Source of the DNA: Flammula alnicola
Taxonomy: Eukaryota; Basidiomycota; Agaricomycetes; Agaricales; Strophariaceae
DNA length: 17,066 bases
Direction of reading: 5' to 3'
Assembly (NCBI GenBank): GCA_015499995.1
Contig: JADNRV010000699.1
Location: 1 to 17,066 of the forward strand
Shown here one piece after another: positions 9,079 through 17,066 of this stretch. The notes beneath the pieces were generated by a model that was given only the letters and a program-made list of their open reading frames with translations, ran no database searches and was not told the DNA's origin. Both the position numbers and the translations under genes were made by a program. The stretch's first letter is position 1, and each line of letters starts with the position of its first letter.

Positions 9079-10554
9079 ATGGGCCTCGTACTTTCACTTT
9101 TCAGCGAAAGTTTTCCTCCCACAAGCAAATTCACCCCTGATGATATTCCAGATCTCTCTGGGAAGGTCATCATCGTAACAGGTGCCAACTCGGGTTCGTA
9201 TATAGGCCAATGTTCAACTTCGAAATTCTGAAGCGATGTTAACTCTCCCTCCTTCTTTTTCTTTTTATAGGTCTCGGGAAAGAAACAGCCAAGGTTAGTA
9301 CATGGACAAACCCAGCTAAATATACATTGTGGGCATTGGCGACACTGCCTTTGATTCTGTTCTATTTTGATATAGTTGCTGAAGTGCTCACTGACATCTT
9401 ATATGTAACAATTCCATAGGCACTGTTGGCGCACAATGCGAAAGTCTATATCGCTGCTCGAAATCCAGACAAGGTGGCAGCGGCTATCGCTGACCTTAAG
9501 AAGGAGACGGACAAAGAGGCGTTATTCTTGAAGGTGGATCTGGCGGACTTGAAGTCTATCAAGGCGGCTGCAGAGGAATTCCAGAGGTGCGCTACATTTC
9601 AGTCTTGTCTTGCATGTTCCCCTAATTTCGCTTCCTGATAGCAAGGAGAAGGAACTCCATGTTCTCTTCAATAACGCGTATGTCCTTCCCTCCAATCGGG
9701 CAAGAAGTATCTCTTAATCCTCGTTCACAGTGGTGTCATGGTTCCTCCTATCGAGCAGCTAACAGCTCAAGGATACGATCTCCAGTTTGGGACCAATGTT
9801 CTCGGTGGGTCTTTTCTCCTTTCCTGACAGCCACGTCCTCACCTCTTCATAGGTCACTTCTATTTCACCAAACTCCTGCTACCCACCCTCCTCTCCGGTG
9901 CTAAGTCAAGCCCTGACGGCAAAGCGCGCGTCGTGAACACCTCGTCATCCGCATCGCTATTCGTCAAGACTGTTGACTTCAATACGGTAAAAGACAGCCT
10001 TGCAGCAAGGAAGAAGAAAGGACCTCTGTCATTGTATTCTCAAAGTAAATTGGTATGTTTCATTTTCGCACCTATGTATTGTCGCCTCTCACAAGCCCTT
10101 TATTATTCCAGGGCAATTTTTTGTTCTCTAATGAGTTGGCCCGGAAATACGGAGACCAAGGCATCGTCTCAACCGCTCTAAATCCTGGAAACCTGAAATC
10201 CGACATCCAACGCCATCTTTCAACGATTGAGAGTACAGTGCTGGTATGCGTGAATGCCCCTTATCAAAGTTTCGGGGCTGAAATAATTTTTTTTTGCAAT
10301 TTAGAATCTTATTCTATATGCACCGTCGTATGGTGCTTTAACTCAGCTTTGGGCTGGCACATCTGCTCAAGGCGCCGAGCTGAATGGGAAGGTATGTATA
10401 CCGTTGCCTCGTTGCGGACACTCTCCATAATATTGTGGTTTTATAGTATCTGATTCCTTGGGCGCGTATCGGAACCGGGAATCCCGCTGGTCAAGATACA
10501 GAACTTGCAGGAGAGTTATGGAAATGGCTGGAAGAACAAGTCGAGAACGTTTAG
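9079..10554 (+). CDS. Short-chain dehydrogenase, retinol-dehydrogenase-like
   Basis: A 313-residue classical SDR, NAD(P)-dependent, similar in layout to the retinol dehydrogenase/WWOX-like proteins common in fungi; the substrate is unknown. Nine exons: 9079-9193, 9271-9293, 9420-9586, 9642-9677, 9731-9804, 9853-10052, 10112-10243, 10305-10391, 10447-10554. All eight introns (48-126 bases) have GT...AG ends and the phases agree throughout. Motifs: cofactor loop TGANSGLG (34-41), VDLADL acidic site (Asp86), NNAG (112-115), catalytic Asn136 in TNVLG, Ser169-171 in VVNTSSSAS, and YSQSK with Tyr200 and Lys204. NPGNLKSD follows as the usual PG loop. An N-terminal stretch of about 28 residues precedes the Rossmann fold and contains [10 protein letters not shown], perhaps a weak membrane or organelle anchor. 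The gene looks intact and converges on the Fe-S protein gene to its right. Confidence 0.92.
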
Positions 10555-10727
10555 ATCGGTGGTGAAGCCATTCACGAATTGGTTTGCATGACTTACTCGT
10601 TTTTATTTACTATGTTGGCGGGGAATTTCTCTTTTTGCTACGCTATTTTCAACCTCTATTTATACGTCCTCTTTGTATGAATTTTAAATAATATTACACT
10701 CATCCCCCATCAAATGTGATGCCACCG

Positions 10728-11108
10728 TCATTTGATACACTTTTGCGTAGTCAATAACTTTGCAAAGGATGCTCCGTCGAGGTCCACATTGATAGCCCCA
10801 GCCTCGTCAGTCCATTCCACAGACAAGTTGCCGAACCGGGTCATTGTCCAAGCACGAGTGAATGTTAACTGGGAAGTGAGGGGAGGAGAAATGTTGACTG
10901 TTTCAAATGGACCAGAGGTGGGTTGAATTCCTTGAACATCCATTAATATCCATTCCTCGAATGTTCCGAGGAAGTGCTATGGACGGACTCTCACCAGCGT
11001 AAATCCCTCTTTCTCCCATCGCATCACCTTCTGATGCTGTCCACTTTCGATCAACAGCGATCGTGCATGAGGAACGAATCTATTTAGCTCAGGTACTGTT
11101 TTTCTGCC
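10728..11108 (-). pseudogene. Broken coding relic downstream of the AIM32-like gene
   Basis: A protein-like frame overlaps the end of the AIM32-like gene and continues past it. From 11108 (just after a TTTTCCAG) it reads GRKTVPELNRFVPHARSLL..., then WEKEGFTLVRVRP, a TAG (10979-10977), and carries on in the same frame as HFLGTFEEWILMDVQGIQ to a TGA at 10728. Its second half includes RAWTMTRFGNLSVEWTDEAG. I do not recognise the family. The single TAG would be Gln if CAG. A 39-base GTGAGA...AG segment (10994-10956) could also splice it out in phase. It could be a lost C-terminal extension of the neighbouring gene, displaced by one base in an A5 run (11103-11099), or the remnant of a separate gene. 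Confidence 0.4.
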
Positions 11109-12037
11109 CTGGAAAAGAGTTCCTTTTGCTCTTGTTTCGTAAGCCCCATCCTTCCCCTCCAATGCGAAGTGAGAAAGGGCATTTCTGCCAATCCCAACGG
11201 TTTGACGCCTCGCTCGAGGGCCTCACATGCACCTAGGATGATTCCGGGCGCATCCTCCGGCTTGATAAGACCCAGCCTATGAAAAATTAAGCTTCCACCA
11301 GCATAAGCGAGAGATTTCGGGAGTCAACATACCATTCACCTTGGGGAAATATCAGCACATTGGCAGCATATCTAGAGTGAGAAAGCGAAGAATTGAGCAA
11401 GCCGCGAGCAATGAGTATCCAAGACCTTGAAGCCTAACCTGTGTCCACCAACATGGCCAACCTCGCCGACCTTAATGTGGGCGGCAGGGCCATGAGGGTT
11501 TCTGTCCCGTGCGATTCTGACTGTCTCCAAGAGAGCCTCAAAAACTTGGCGACCCCGAATCCCGCACCGACAGTCGCGTGCTCCATGCGTACAAACGTAG
11601 ATGTGCGCCTCTCGCGACGTCAGCTCTGTCGGAGGCCCTGATAGATGTCCTTGAATCGTCCTTTCAACTTCATCCACATTTTCTAGGGATATATGGGGTA
11701 TTTCTAGCCTCCCACCCAAATGCGAGAACACAGTGGCTGCTTGACCTTCCGAGTCGCCCGACCGCGATTTCTCTCCGAACCACGAAAAGTTTACAAGGCC
11801 GCCCCATTTCGACGCGCGTCTCTGCACTTCCAGCGACAAAGGGGTATGATAGACTGAAGGGAAGGCACCTGGAGGCTGCGATGCATGTAGGAGGATATAA
11901 CAGTTGTGGTGAGGAGCATTCGGTTCGAGCTTTCCTTCAAAGTATTTTGGAACGTTCGTTTCCAGGAGTACGCGCGTCGATGTCGCGAATGTTCGCAGAG
12001 ATTTCGCGACTGACGGCCTGCATCTGTGGTAAAACAT
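11084..12037 (-). CDS. AIM32/APD1-like mitochondrial [2Fe-2S] protein
   Basis: A 276-residue protein of the sucrase/ferredoxin-like (thioredoxin-fold ferredoxin) family that includes yeast Aim32 and Apd1. Exons: 12037-11439, 11371-11333, 11276-11084; introns of 67 and 56 bases, phases consistent. Cluster ligands match the bis-histidinyl type known from Apd1/Aim32: C149-x8-C158 in CTHGARDCRCG and H195-x3-H199 in GEVGHVGGHR, followed by YAANVLIFPQGEW. The C-terminus has HWRGRMGLTKQEQ, then a stop after EKQYLS. The ATG at 12037 gives MFYHRCRPSVAKSLRTFATS, an Arg/Ser-rich amphipathic presequence, so mitochondrial import is likely. The in-frame codons further upstream are hydrophobic and AT-rich and look like leader. 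The family's role is not fully settled; Aim32 is linked to mitochondrial redox and thiol quality control. Its 3' end lies in an A5 run next to a coding relic. Confidence 0.88.
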
Positions 12038-13150
12038 GGGATACTCAATAAAAATAATGATCCGTATGAATTCCAAACAGTGTTAGCGTCACATCAACTT
12101 CAGTTGAGGAAAAGTTGAGGCTCGAGGACAGTTTGACTCTGCGGTTCTGGTAAAATTGAACGAGACCGACTGAATTAAAATCATGATAATAATTCTCACG
12201 GATGCATGTGATCCCATTAACAACGCGTCGCCAGGCGTCGCCGATTATCGGTCGCTGCGTTGGTTCACAAATTACAACTTTCATATCTCCTGTATACAGT
12301 ATGCAACTTGGCGACTCTCCGATAAAATTGTTTTATTGAAAATTATGTATGAACCCATTCTCCAAGTATGAACCTGGGTACTATATCTGCCGTCGGATTG
12401 TTCCTTAGTACTATGGAGTCAGCAAAGAAGACTACCGTAGGATCGAAGTTGCTTAGCGAGTGTGTTACCCGGCTACTGTAGGCCGACTTTGAATAATGCA
12501 TTCAAATGCAAATACAACTTTACAATCGTTGATATTATCATGTGGAAGATAGTTGGACTATAGACTACTACTCCACGGAATAACTTAATAATAGTAAAGG
12601 TGCCTGTAGTGGAGCCTGTAATCAGATATATTAGATACATCATATAACCCGTCAAAAAGCCTCTGTAAACTTGCCTGTGTCGTATACTGAGATATCTAAG
12701 GACACATACAAGCCTTCTGACGAAGCAATTTCCCCGATTTTGTCCTCGGAATAAGAATACTGTATCTATTGAGTCTCCGAGGTTCAGACGAACAAGCGCT
12801 CCTATGCAATTGCAATCACGGAATTGTAATGTACAGCTGATGTACAGAGCCTTGAATCTTACAGAGCGGCACGCACACAGTGCGGCGGCCATTGCTTTCC
12901 CCTTATCTTATCTGATGCTACATCTTAGCACATGTGCAGAATTATGTAATTTTTAATGGGATTTGTCTTGTCTTTGCTGCTTTTCCTTCATGACATTGAC
13001 AACGACATTGAACCTCTGCAAATCGCACATACAACTTCCAACACACACTGGGAACTCTTTCACCGTTGCCGCGTCTCTTGATCCGTCTTCTATTCTAAAT
13101 ACATCTGGCGCCATGGACGATAATGCACCTGATTTGATGGACAAGTGGTC
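12038..13150. other. Intergenic region of 1.1 kb, nothing supportable
   Basis: The left part must hold the promoter of the minus-strand AIM32-like gene. A 139-codon minus-strand frame (12892-12473) is longer than most chance frames, but it has no motif, odd Cys and Tyr content, and no promoter or splice support. I therefore do not call it a gene. Confidence 0.4.
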
Positions 13151-13853
13151 ATGGTGGCCATGACAGGCATCACGATATATCTGTCGCTCTTCAAGCTTCA
13201 CCGAGGAGCACGCTTTGTGGCCGATCGTAACAAGACTGACATTGGACACTGGATCAAATGTCTAAGTCTGGTTCGAATATATGAGTAATGGTGGGCGCAT
13301 TGACAGTTGTGATTTGGATTTTTAAGCAACACAGCACTGAAACCATGATCAGGCGGATGGTATAGGGTTTAGAAGCAGCGTTATCGGACCTATTGATTCT
13401 GAACTGATGGGCGCTGTAGCGCTGAAGATGGGATGTGAGACACATTTTTGGAAAGCACCGGAAGACTTACAAGCATACCTGGACATGCCAGTGCTTAATG
13501 CCGCAACAAACGGTATGTCCAAGGAGTACAACTTGTGTCTCCTCGGGATTTCATGCTTTTTATCGAAGATACTGAACACATACGTATATCAGTCTCGAAA
13601 ACGTCTTGCACCTCCTCAGAAACAGATACATCAAGGACACAGACCCTCATCGGCCATCGGTGATGGGAATGCTCAATCCGGGGAAATCTAAATACGCTTC
13701 AGTTGGGACTTCCTAAAACGCGCTACCTGGGTTATGATCGCTACACCGCAGGTAGATTGGTAAGGTGGCATATTCTCCTCGTCTTAGTCACCGCCGGTTC
13801 AGTTGACGTGTTCCTGGCGGATACAGCGAATAATCTTGTCACTCGAGTCCTAG
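13151..13853 (+). CDS. Candidate multi-exon gene, unknown family
   Basis: A chain of short exons with matching phases suggests a gene of about 156 residues that I do not recognise. Proposed exons: 13151-13270, 13353-13512, 13569-13659, 13703-13751, 13803-13853. Introns are 82, 56, 43 and 51 bases, all GT...AG. Exon 1 begins with a hydrophobic MVAMTGITIYLSLFKL, then RGARFVADRNKTDIGHWIKC. Exon 2 carries DGIGFRSSVIGPIDSELMG and ETHFWKAPEDLQAYLDM. Exon 3 is Ser/Thr-rich, and exon 4 reads WDFLKRATWVMIATPQ. The start is uncertain because an upstream ATG (13113, MDDNAPDLMDKWSWWP) sits in another frame. The last exon is also weak: an alternative frame there reads DHIYRIPYSSIDDV and ends at 13897. The model could be a partial or decaying gene. 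It lies 135 bases before the second SDR on the same strand. Confidence 0.4.
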
Positions 13854-13892
13854 ACCATATCTATCGCATTCCATATAGTTCCATCGACGACG

Positions 13893-13900
13893 TTTAAAAG
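13893..13900 (+). promoter_or_regulatory. TATA-like element of the second SDR gene
   Basis: TTTAAAAG, 88 bases upstream of the ATG, followed by a CT-rich leader (about 13928-13975) of the kind that marks fungal transcription starts. It lies farther from the ATG than the TATA elements of the other genes, as expected if the leader is longer. Confidence 0.35.
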
Positions 13901-13988
13901 GGCCCAGGATGTTCGAGATAAGCAGCAACTTCCCCCCACTTCTCTCACTTCTCAACACAAGTCAATCTTCTCAACATTTCAATTGAAT

Positions 13989-14985
13989 ATGCCTTCCTGG
14001 TTGATCACGGGCGCCAACAGGGGTATCGGCTTCGGCATAGTCGAGAACCTGGTAAATACGTTCCTCGTGCAACGTGTTTCCTATACTGGAAACTAATTTG
14101 TTGCTTTTCTTTACGATGCATAGCTCAAGAAAGAAGACACCTTTGTTATTGCCACTGCTCGCGATGCCAAAGCCCCATCGCTCACCGCCTTGGCTGCTAA
14201 ATACCCCAAGACCCTCAAAGTTGTTGAGATGGATATCACCAGCCAAGAGAGCGTCGACAAGGCGGTCGAAATTGTTACCCCTCTTCTCCCTAACGGTCTC
14301 GACTACATCGTCAACAACGCGGGAAAGAACCCTCAACCAAACACCAAATTCGAGGACTTGTAAGTATACAAGTCTTTCCAAACCCAGATGCAGATATCTG
14401 ACGCGTCTCCCTTCCAGGGATCTCGATGTCTTCGAGGAGGAAATAGCCTTCAACACAACCGCCCCCCTCCGCGTCTCGCGGGCTTTCCTTCCCCTTATCA
14501 AGAAGTCCGAGTTGAAGAGAATCATCTTCATCAGCTCCGTCCTCGCATCCTCGAACATCACGTTCATGATGGCCAACCAATTCAACGCCTACTCCGTCGC
14601 AAAGGCTGCTCTCAACATGTGAGTTCTATTTTTAGCTCCCTGCAATATGTCAATCTCAACGATTTTGCGGAACCTCAAAGGCTTGCGCATAAGTGGGGCG
14701 CTTCGCTCAAGTACGAGGGTGTTACTACAGCTGCCATCCACCCTGGTAAGTTCTTCTTAATTCTACTATACGCGCGAACCCTCTTTTGACTCGCTTATCA
14801 TTATAGGCTGGACTCAGACGCCGCTTGGTGAAGGCATCAACGACTGGATGGCCAAATATGCTGCCAACGTGCCCCACTTCACTCCCGAGGCCGCTGCCAA
14901 CAATGTCATCAGGACTTCCGAAGCCCTCACCCTCGAGAAGACTGGCGCCTTCTGGCACGCTGACGGCACAAACCTGCCCTGGTAA
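13989..14985 (+). CDS. Short-chain dehydrogenase, sniffer/C-factor-like
   Basis: A complete 247-residue classical SDR of the sniffer-like carbonyl reductase group. It probably reduces a carbonyl compound with NADPH in the cytosol; the substrate is unknown. Five exons: 13989-14051, 14124-14359, 14418-14618, 14681-14745, 14807-14985. The four introns are 58-72 bases and all phases agree. Motifs: TGANRGIG at the very N-terminus (7-14), Asp58 in EMDI, NNAG (85-88), catalytic Asn112, Ser139/Ser140 in FISSV, and YSVAK with Tyr158 and Lys162, then IHPGWTQTPLG. The C-terminus FWHADGTNLPW is typical of this group. An Arg just after the first Gly region and the lack of an acidic residue at the end of beta-2 would suit NADP(H), which is inference. 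It is not closely similar to the first SDR in the window, so this is not a recent tandem duplication. Confidence 0.92.
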
Positions 14986-15617
14986 AGCATCAGAGCGATA
15001 GCCCTGCAAATATACCATTGTACTTTCGACCACTGTGGCATCATCATCGTGTACTCTCCTAAAACAAAATTGCAATTATATTTACTTTCTATTCTCTGAA
15101 ACGGTGCATGCATACTAGCTCATTCTTATACGCCTTCTTCAAAGTTCACATGCTAAGTTGCTTCTCGTGAAGGAACACTCCTGGGACCCGCCTCCGGCTC
15201 TGGTGGATAGGTATATTTTTAGTGAAATTGGTACCTGACTCTTGTTCCGTGGTTATGTGGAGGAACAGAAAATTCTCCCTTACACACATCATGGAGCATC
15301 AGAAGCAATTACGTTCCTAAGACAATATGCGCATTGTTTGCAGACATGACAGACGTACTGCCCCCCATAATCTGTCATGTACATGCTTTAACCGGGGTCT
15401 GATAGTGCCAGCGTGGAGTCGGTTAACGATGAATTGCTCACTGCAACACAACGTACCCGTGTTTGATTGGAATCCGCAAATCCGCAGTGACCGAATGAGT
15501 ATGAGAGGGGCAGAACTTACCTCAGTCACATGGCATATACATAGTTTAGACCGCTGGCAGGAGGACGCGAAAAATTTCGTATATCTCACTCGTATATTAG
15601 GAATATAATGCTACCGC
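14986..15617. other. Convergent intergenic region, nothing recognised
   Basis: It lies between the 3' end of the plus-strand SDR and the 3' end of the minus-strand orphan gene, so it should contain both terminators. Frames of about 90 codons on both strands overlap each other (15317-15608) and show no motif. Confidence 0.45.
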
Positions 15618-17066
15618 TTATACACCAGTGCTGCTCGTCAGACGGGGCATGTCATTGTGGCCATGTGCTGACTGCGAATTTTGCATGAATGTGTAAAAGG
15701 CCTTCCCTGCAACCCTACAGTTCAGCGGGTAACGCCATGGTCGGTATTGACCTGTCTTTTTAGACCTCCTAGAAAGAAAAGTGCCGGCTTCTGGAAAGGC
15801 GATGTAGTTGTCATAACCTTCTATAATGCATTGAACCGACTTGAAGACGTCAAGGATTCGCAGAAGCAATGTGGGTCCCAGTTCGACATGCTCAGGGAGA
15901 GTAGATAATTCGAAGCGAGCCCGTATGAGGCCTAGAAAACCGAGAGATCGGCCACGTTCAGTGAGCCAGCTTTACCATGCCAAGATAAGGTATACGGCGT
16001 GCTCACCAGTGTATGGCATCTTTAAAATACCCCTAGATGGACTGGTATCCATCCATGAGTGGATTATCTTGATTGTTTCAAGGCTGCGTCGCGTCATAAG
16101 GGAGAGATGCATCTCATGATGGGCAAGATCCAAGATAAATGGCTGGTTGAGGTGGTACAAACAGGAAGAGGAGAGCCCACGGATTGACGGCAAACTGCGT
16201 ATATCAGAAATGAGGTCCTTGTCAATGACGCTTTCTTCGAGCAACAGTTGATAGAATGCGTCGTATGCGGGAACCTTGATGACTGAATACAAAGATACAT
16301 TCCATGGTTCTTCGGTAATGTCATGGTAGAGGTCGACTCCTTGCTGAAATTCGGCGATGCTATCGCAGATGCGGAATCGCATTGGGCCGATATGTCCGAA
16401 TGACCAGATGGTAGATGCAGGTAGAGGACTCCTCTAGTGCGCTTCGGAAATGGGACCGCATTTCTTATGTGATTGCGATAGGCTATATGGGCGTACGACG
16501 GTTTGACCAAGGCCGTTGCCTCTGTCGAATTGGCTTGAGGAATTGAACCATGAAAGACTAATCGTGTTATTCCGCTCTGTCAGATCATAAATCTCCTGGC
16601 CCAACCGCGACATCTTTTCAGGCATAAGTGTCCGAATGACACGATGTATGTGTGGCAGATGCCGTCTTCTGACCACCTTACGGTTCTGAGGTTCATCGAA
16701 GAGATTCGCTGTCTAAGCAGGAGACGTTAACCGCCAAACCAAGGGTGTTCTAAACAGGAGGGCCACGCACCGAGAACGACCTCTCTCGTAACTTCCACAA
16801 AGTTGAGATGATGTAGCGCTGGAAGACAGCCACCACGCCACCAAATTAGACGGTTGGCGTTACTTATACAGCTAGATAGTGGAGTCGAATGATGGGTTGT
16901 ACTGGACATCCCTCTTCTTTAGTGTTAGACCTAAAGTGGATGCAGGATCGTGAACCAAATCTGGCCTGAAAGAGATTGCTTTCGGCCTAGGTCTTGAGGT
17001 CAACGAGATGCCGTGTCGAACCTGACGTTGAAAGTATTAGAAACGCCTAAGGGTGGGATCAGTTGA
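15618..17066 (-). CDS. Unrecognised multi-exon gene, 5' end beyond the window
   Basis: Five consecutive exons splice in phase into 373 codons before a TAA: 16986-16870, 16818-16771, 16712-16497, 16433-16007, 15931-15618. Introns are 51, 58, 63 and 75 bases with donors GTATAA, GTGCGT, GTACGC and GTGAGC. I do not recognise a family. The product is basic and helix-rich in its first half (RYIISTLWKLRERSF; NRKVVRRRHLPHIHRVIRTL; PEKMSRLGQEIYDLTERNN). The middle exon has RFRICDSIAEFQQGVDLYHD, VIKVPAYDAFYQLLLEESV and a Leu/His-rich segment. The last exon contains LLLRILDVFKSVQCIIEGYD and a basic tail. I see no signal peptide, membrane span or catalytic motif. Upstream of 16986 a CTAG acceptor is present, but the preceding exon could not be fixed, so the start is outside or unresolved. 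Long open exons with agreeing phases make a real gene likely; the exact 5' exons are less sure. Confidence 0.6.

Noticed and set aside
12473..12892. 139-codon minus-strand open frame
   Set aside because: No family motif, no promoter element at the usual distance, and odd composition; long chance frames occur in AT-balanced DNA.
13113..13270. Aspartic-protease-like LDTGSN in an alternative frame near 13250
   Set aside because: The frame has an in-frame stop just upstream and no other protease features; it overlaps the better-supported exon of the candidate gene.
1598..14985. Secondary-metabolite gene cluster (PhzF-like, two SDRs, Fe-S protein)
   Set aside because: No polyketide, peptide or terpene synthase, P450, transporter or regulator is present, and a ribosome-biogenesis gene sits beside them; the oxidoreductases look unrelated.
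1..17066. CRISPR arrays, rRNA genes, bacterial-type operons or viral genes
   Set aside because: No regularly spaced repeats, no rRNA-like sequence and no such proteins were seen; the gene structure is that of a fungus.

Overview
The window looks like nuclear DNA of a filamentous basidiomycete, probably an agaricomycete. Its genes are split by many short introns (mostly 45-95 bases) with GT...AG ends and frequent CTAAC/CTAAT branch sites. They lie close together on both strands, and their products have fungal relatives (NOP4/RBM28, PhzF-like isomerase, AIM32/APD1-type ferredoxin, SUR7/PalI-like membrane protein, short-chain dehydrogenases). I assembled spliced models by hand from splice sites and reading phase. 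No homology search was possible.

Layout, left to right. 1-1067 (-): 5' part of a NOP4-like ribosome-biogenesis RNA-binding protein, running off the left edge. 1598-2494 (-): intact single-exon PhzF-family protein. 2495-3874: gene-poor, with a diverged tandem copy of an exon-like unit (3130-3400). 3875-4319 (-): small two-exon Cys-containing protein of unknown function. 4800-5779 (-): four-TM SUR7/PalI-like membrane protein with two in-frame stops that may lie in a 24-base mini-intron. 5830-8219: no supportable gene. 8220-8998 (+): decayed F-box-like gene. 9079-10554 (+): nine-exon short-chain dehydrogenase (313 aa). 10728-11108 (-): broken coding relic. 11084-12037 (-): three-exon mitochondrial AIM32/APD1-like [2Fe-2S] protein (276 aa). 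12038-13150: largely empty. 13151-13853 (+): candidate multi-exon gene of unknown family. 13989-14985 (+): five-exon sniffer-like short-chain dehydrogenase (247 aa). 15618-17066 (-): at least five exons of an unrecognised gene running off the right edge.

The genes do not form an obvious pathway. Several are oxidoreductase-like (two SDRs, PhzF-like, Fe-S protein), but there is no backbone synthase, transporter or regulator, so this reads as ordinary housekeeping and accessory fungal DNA. The points most worth a second look are the gene-integrity puzzles (a possible 24-base intron, a frameshift in NOP4, a broken C-terminal relic beside the AIM32-like gene) and three multi-exon genes without a recognised family. 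Five start codons share a TATA-like element about 38-43 bases upstream, which supports the chosen starts.
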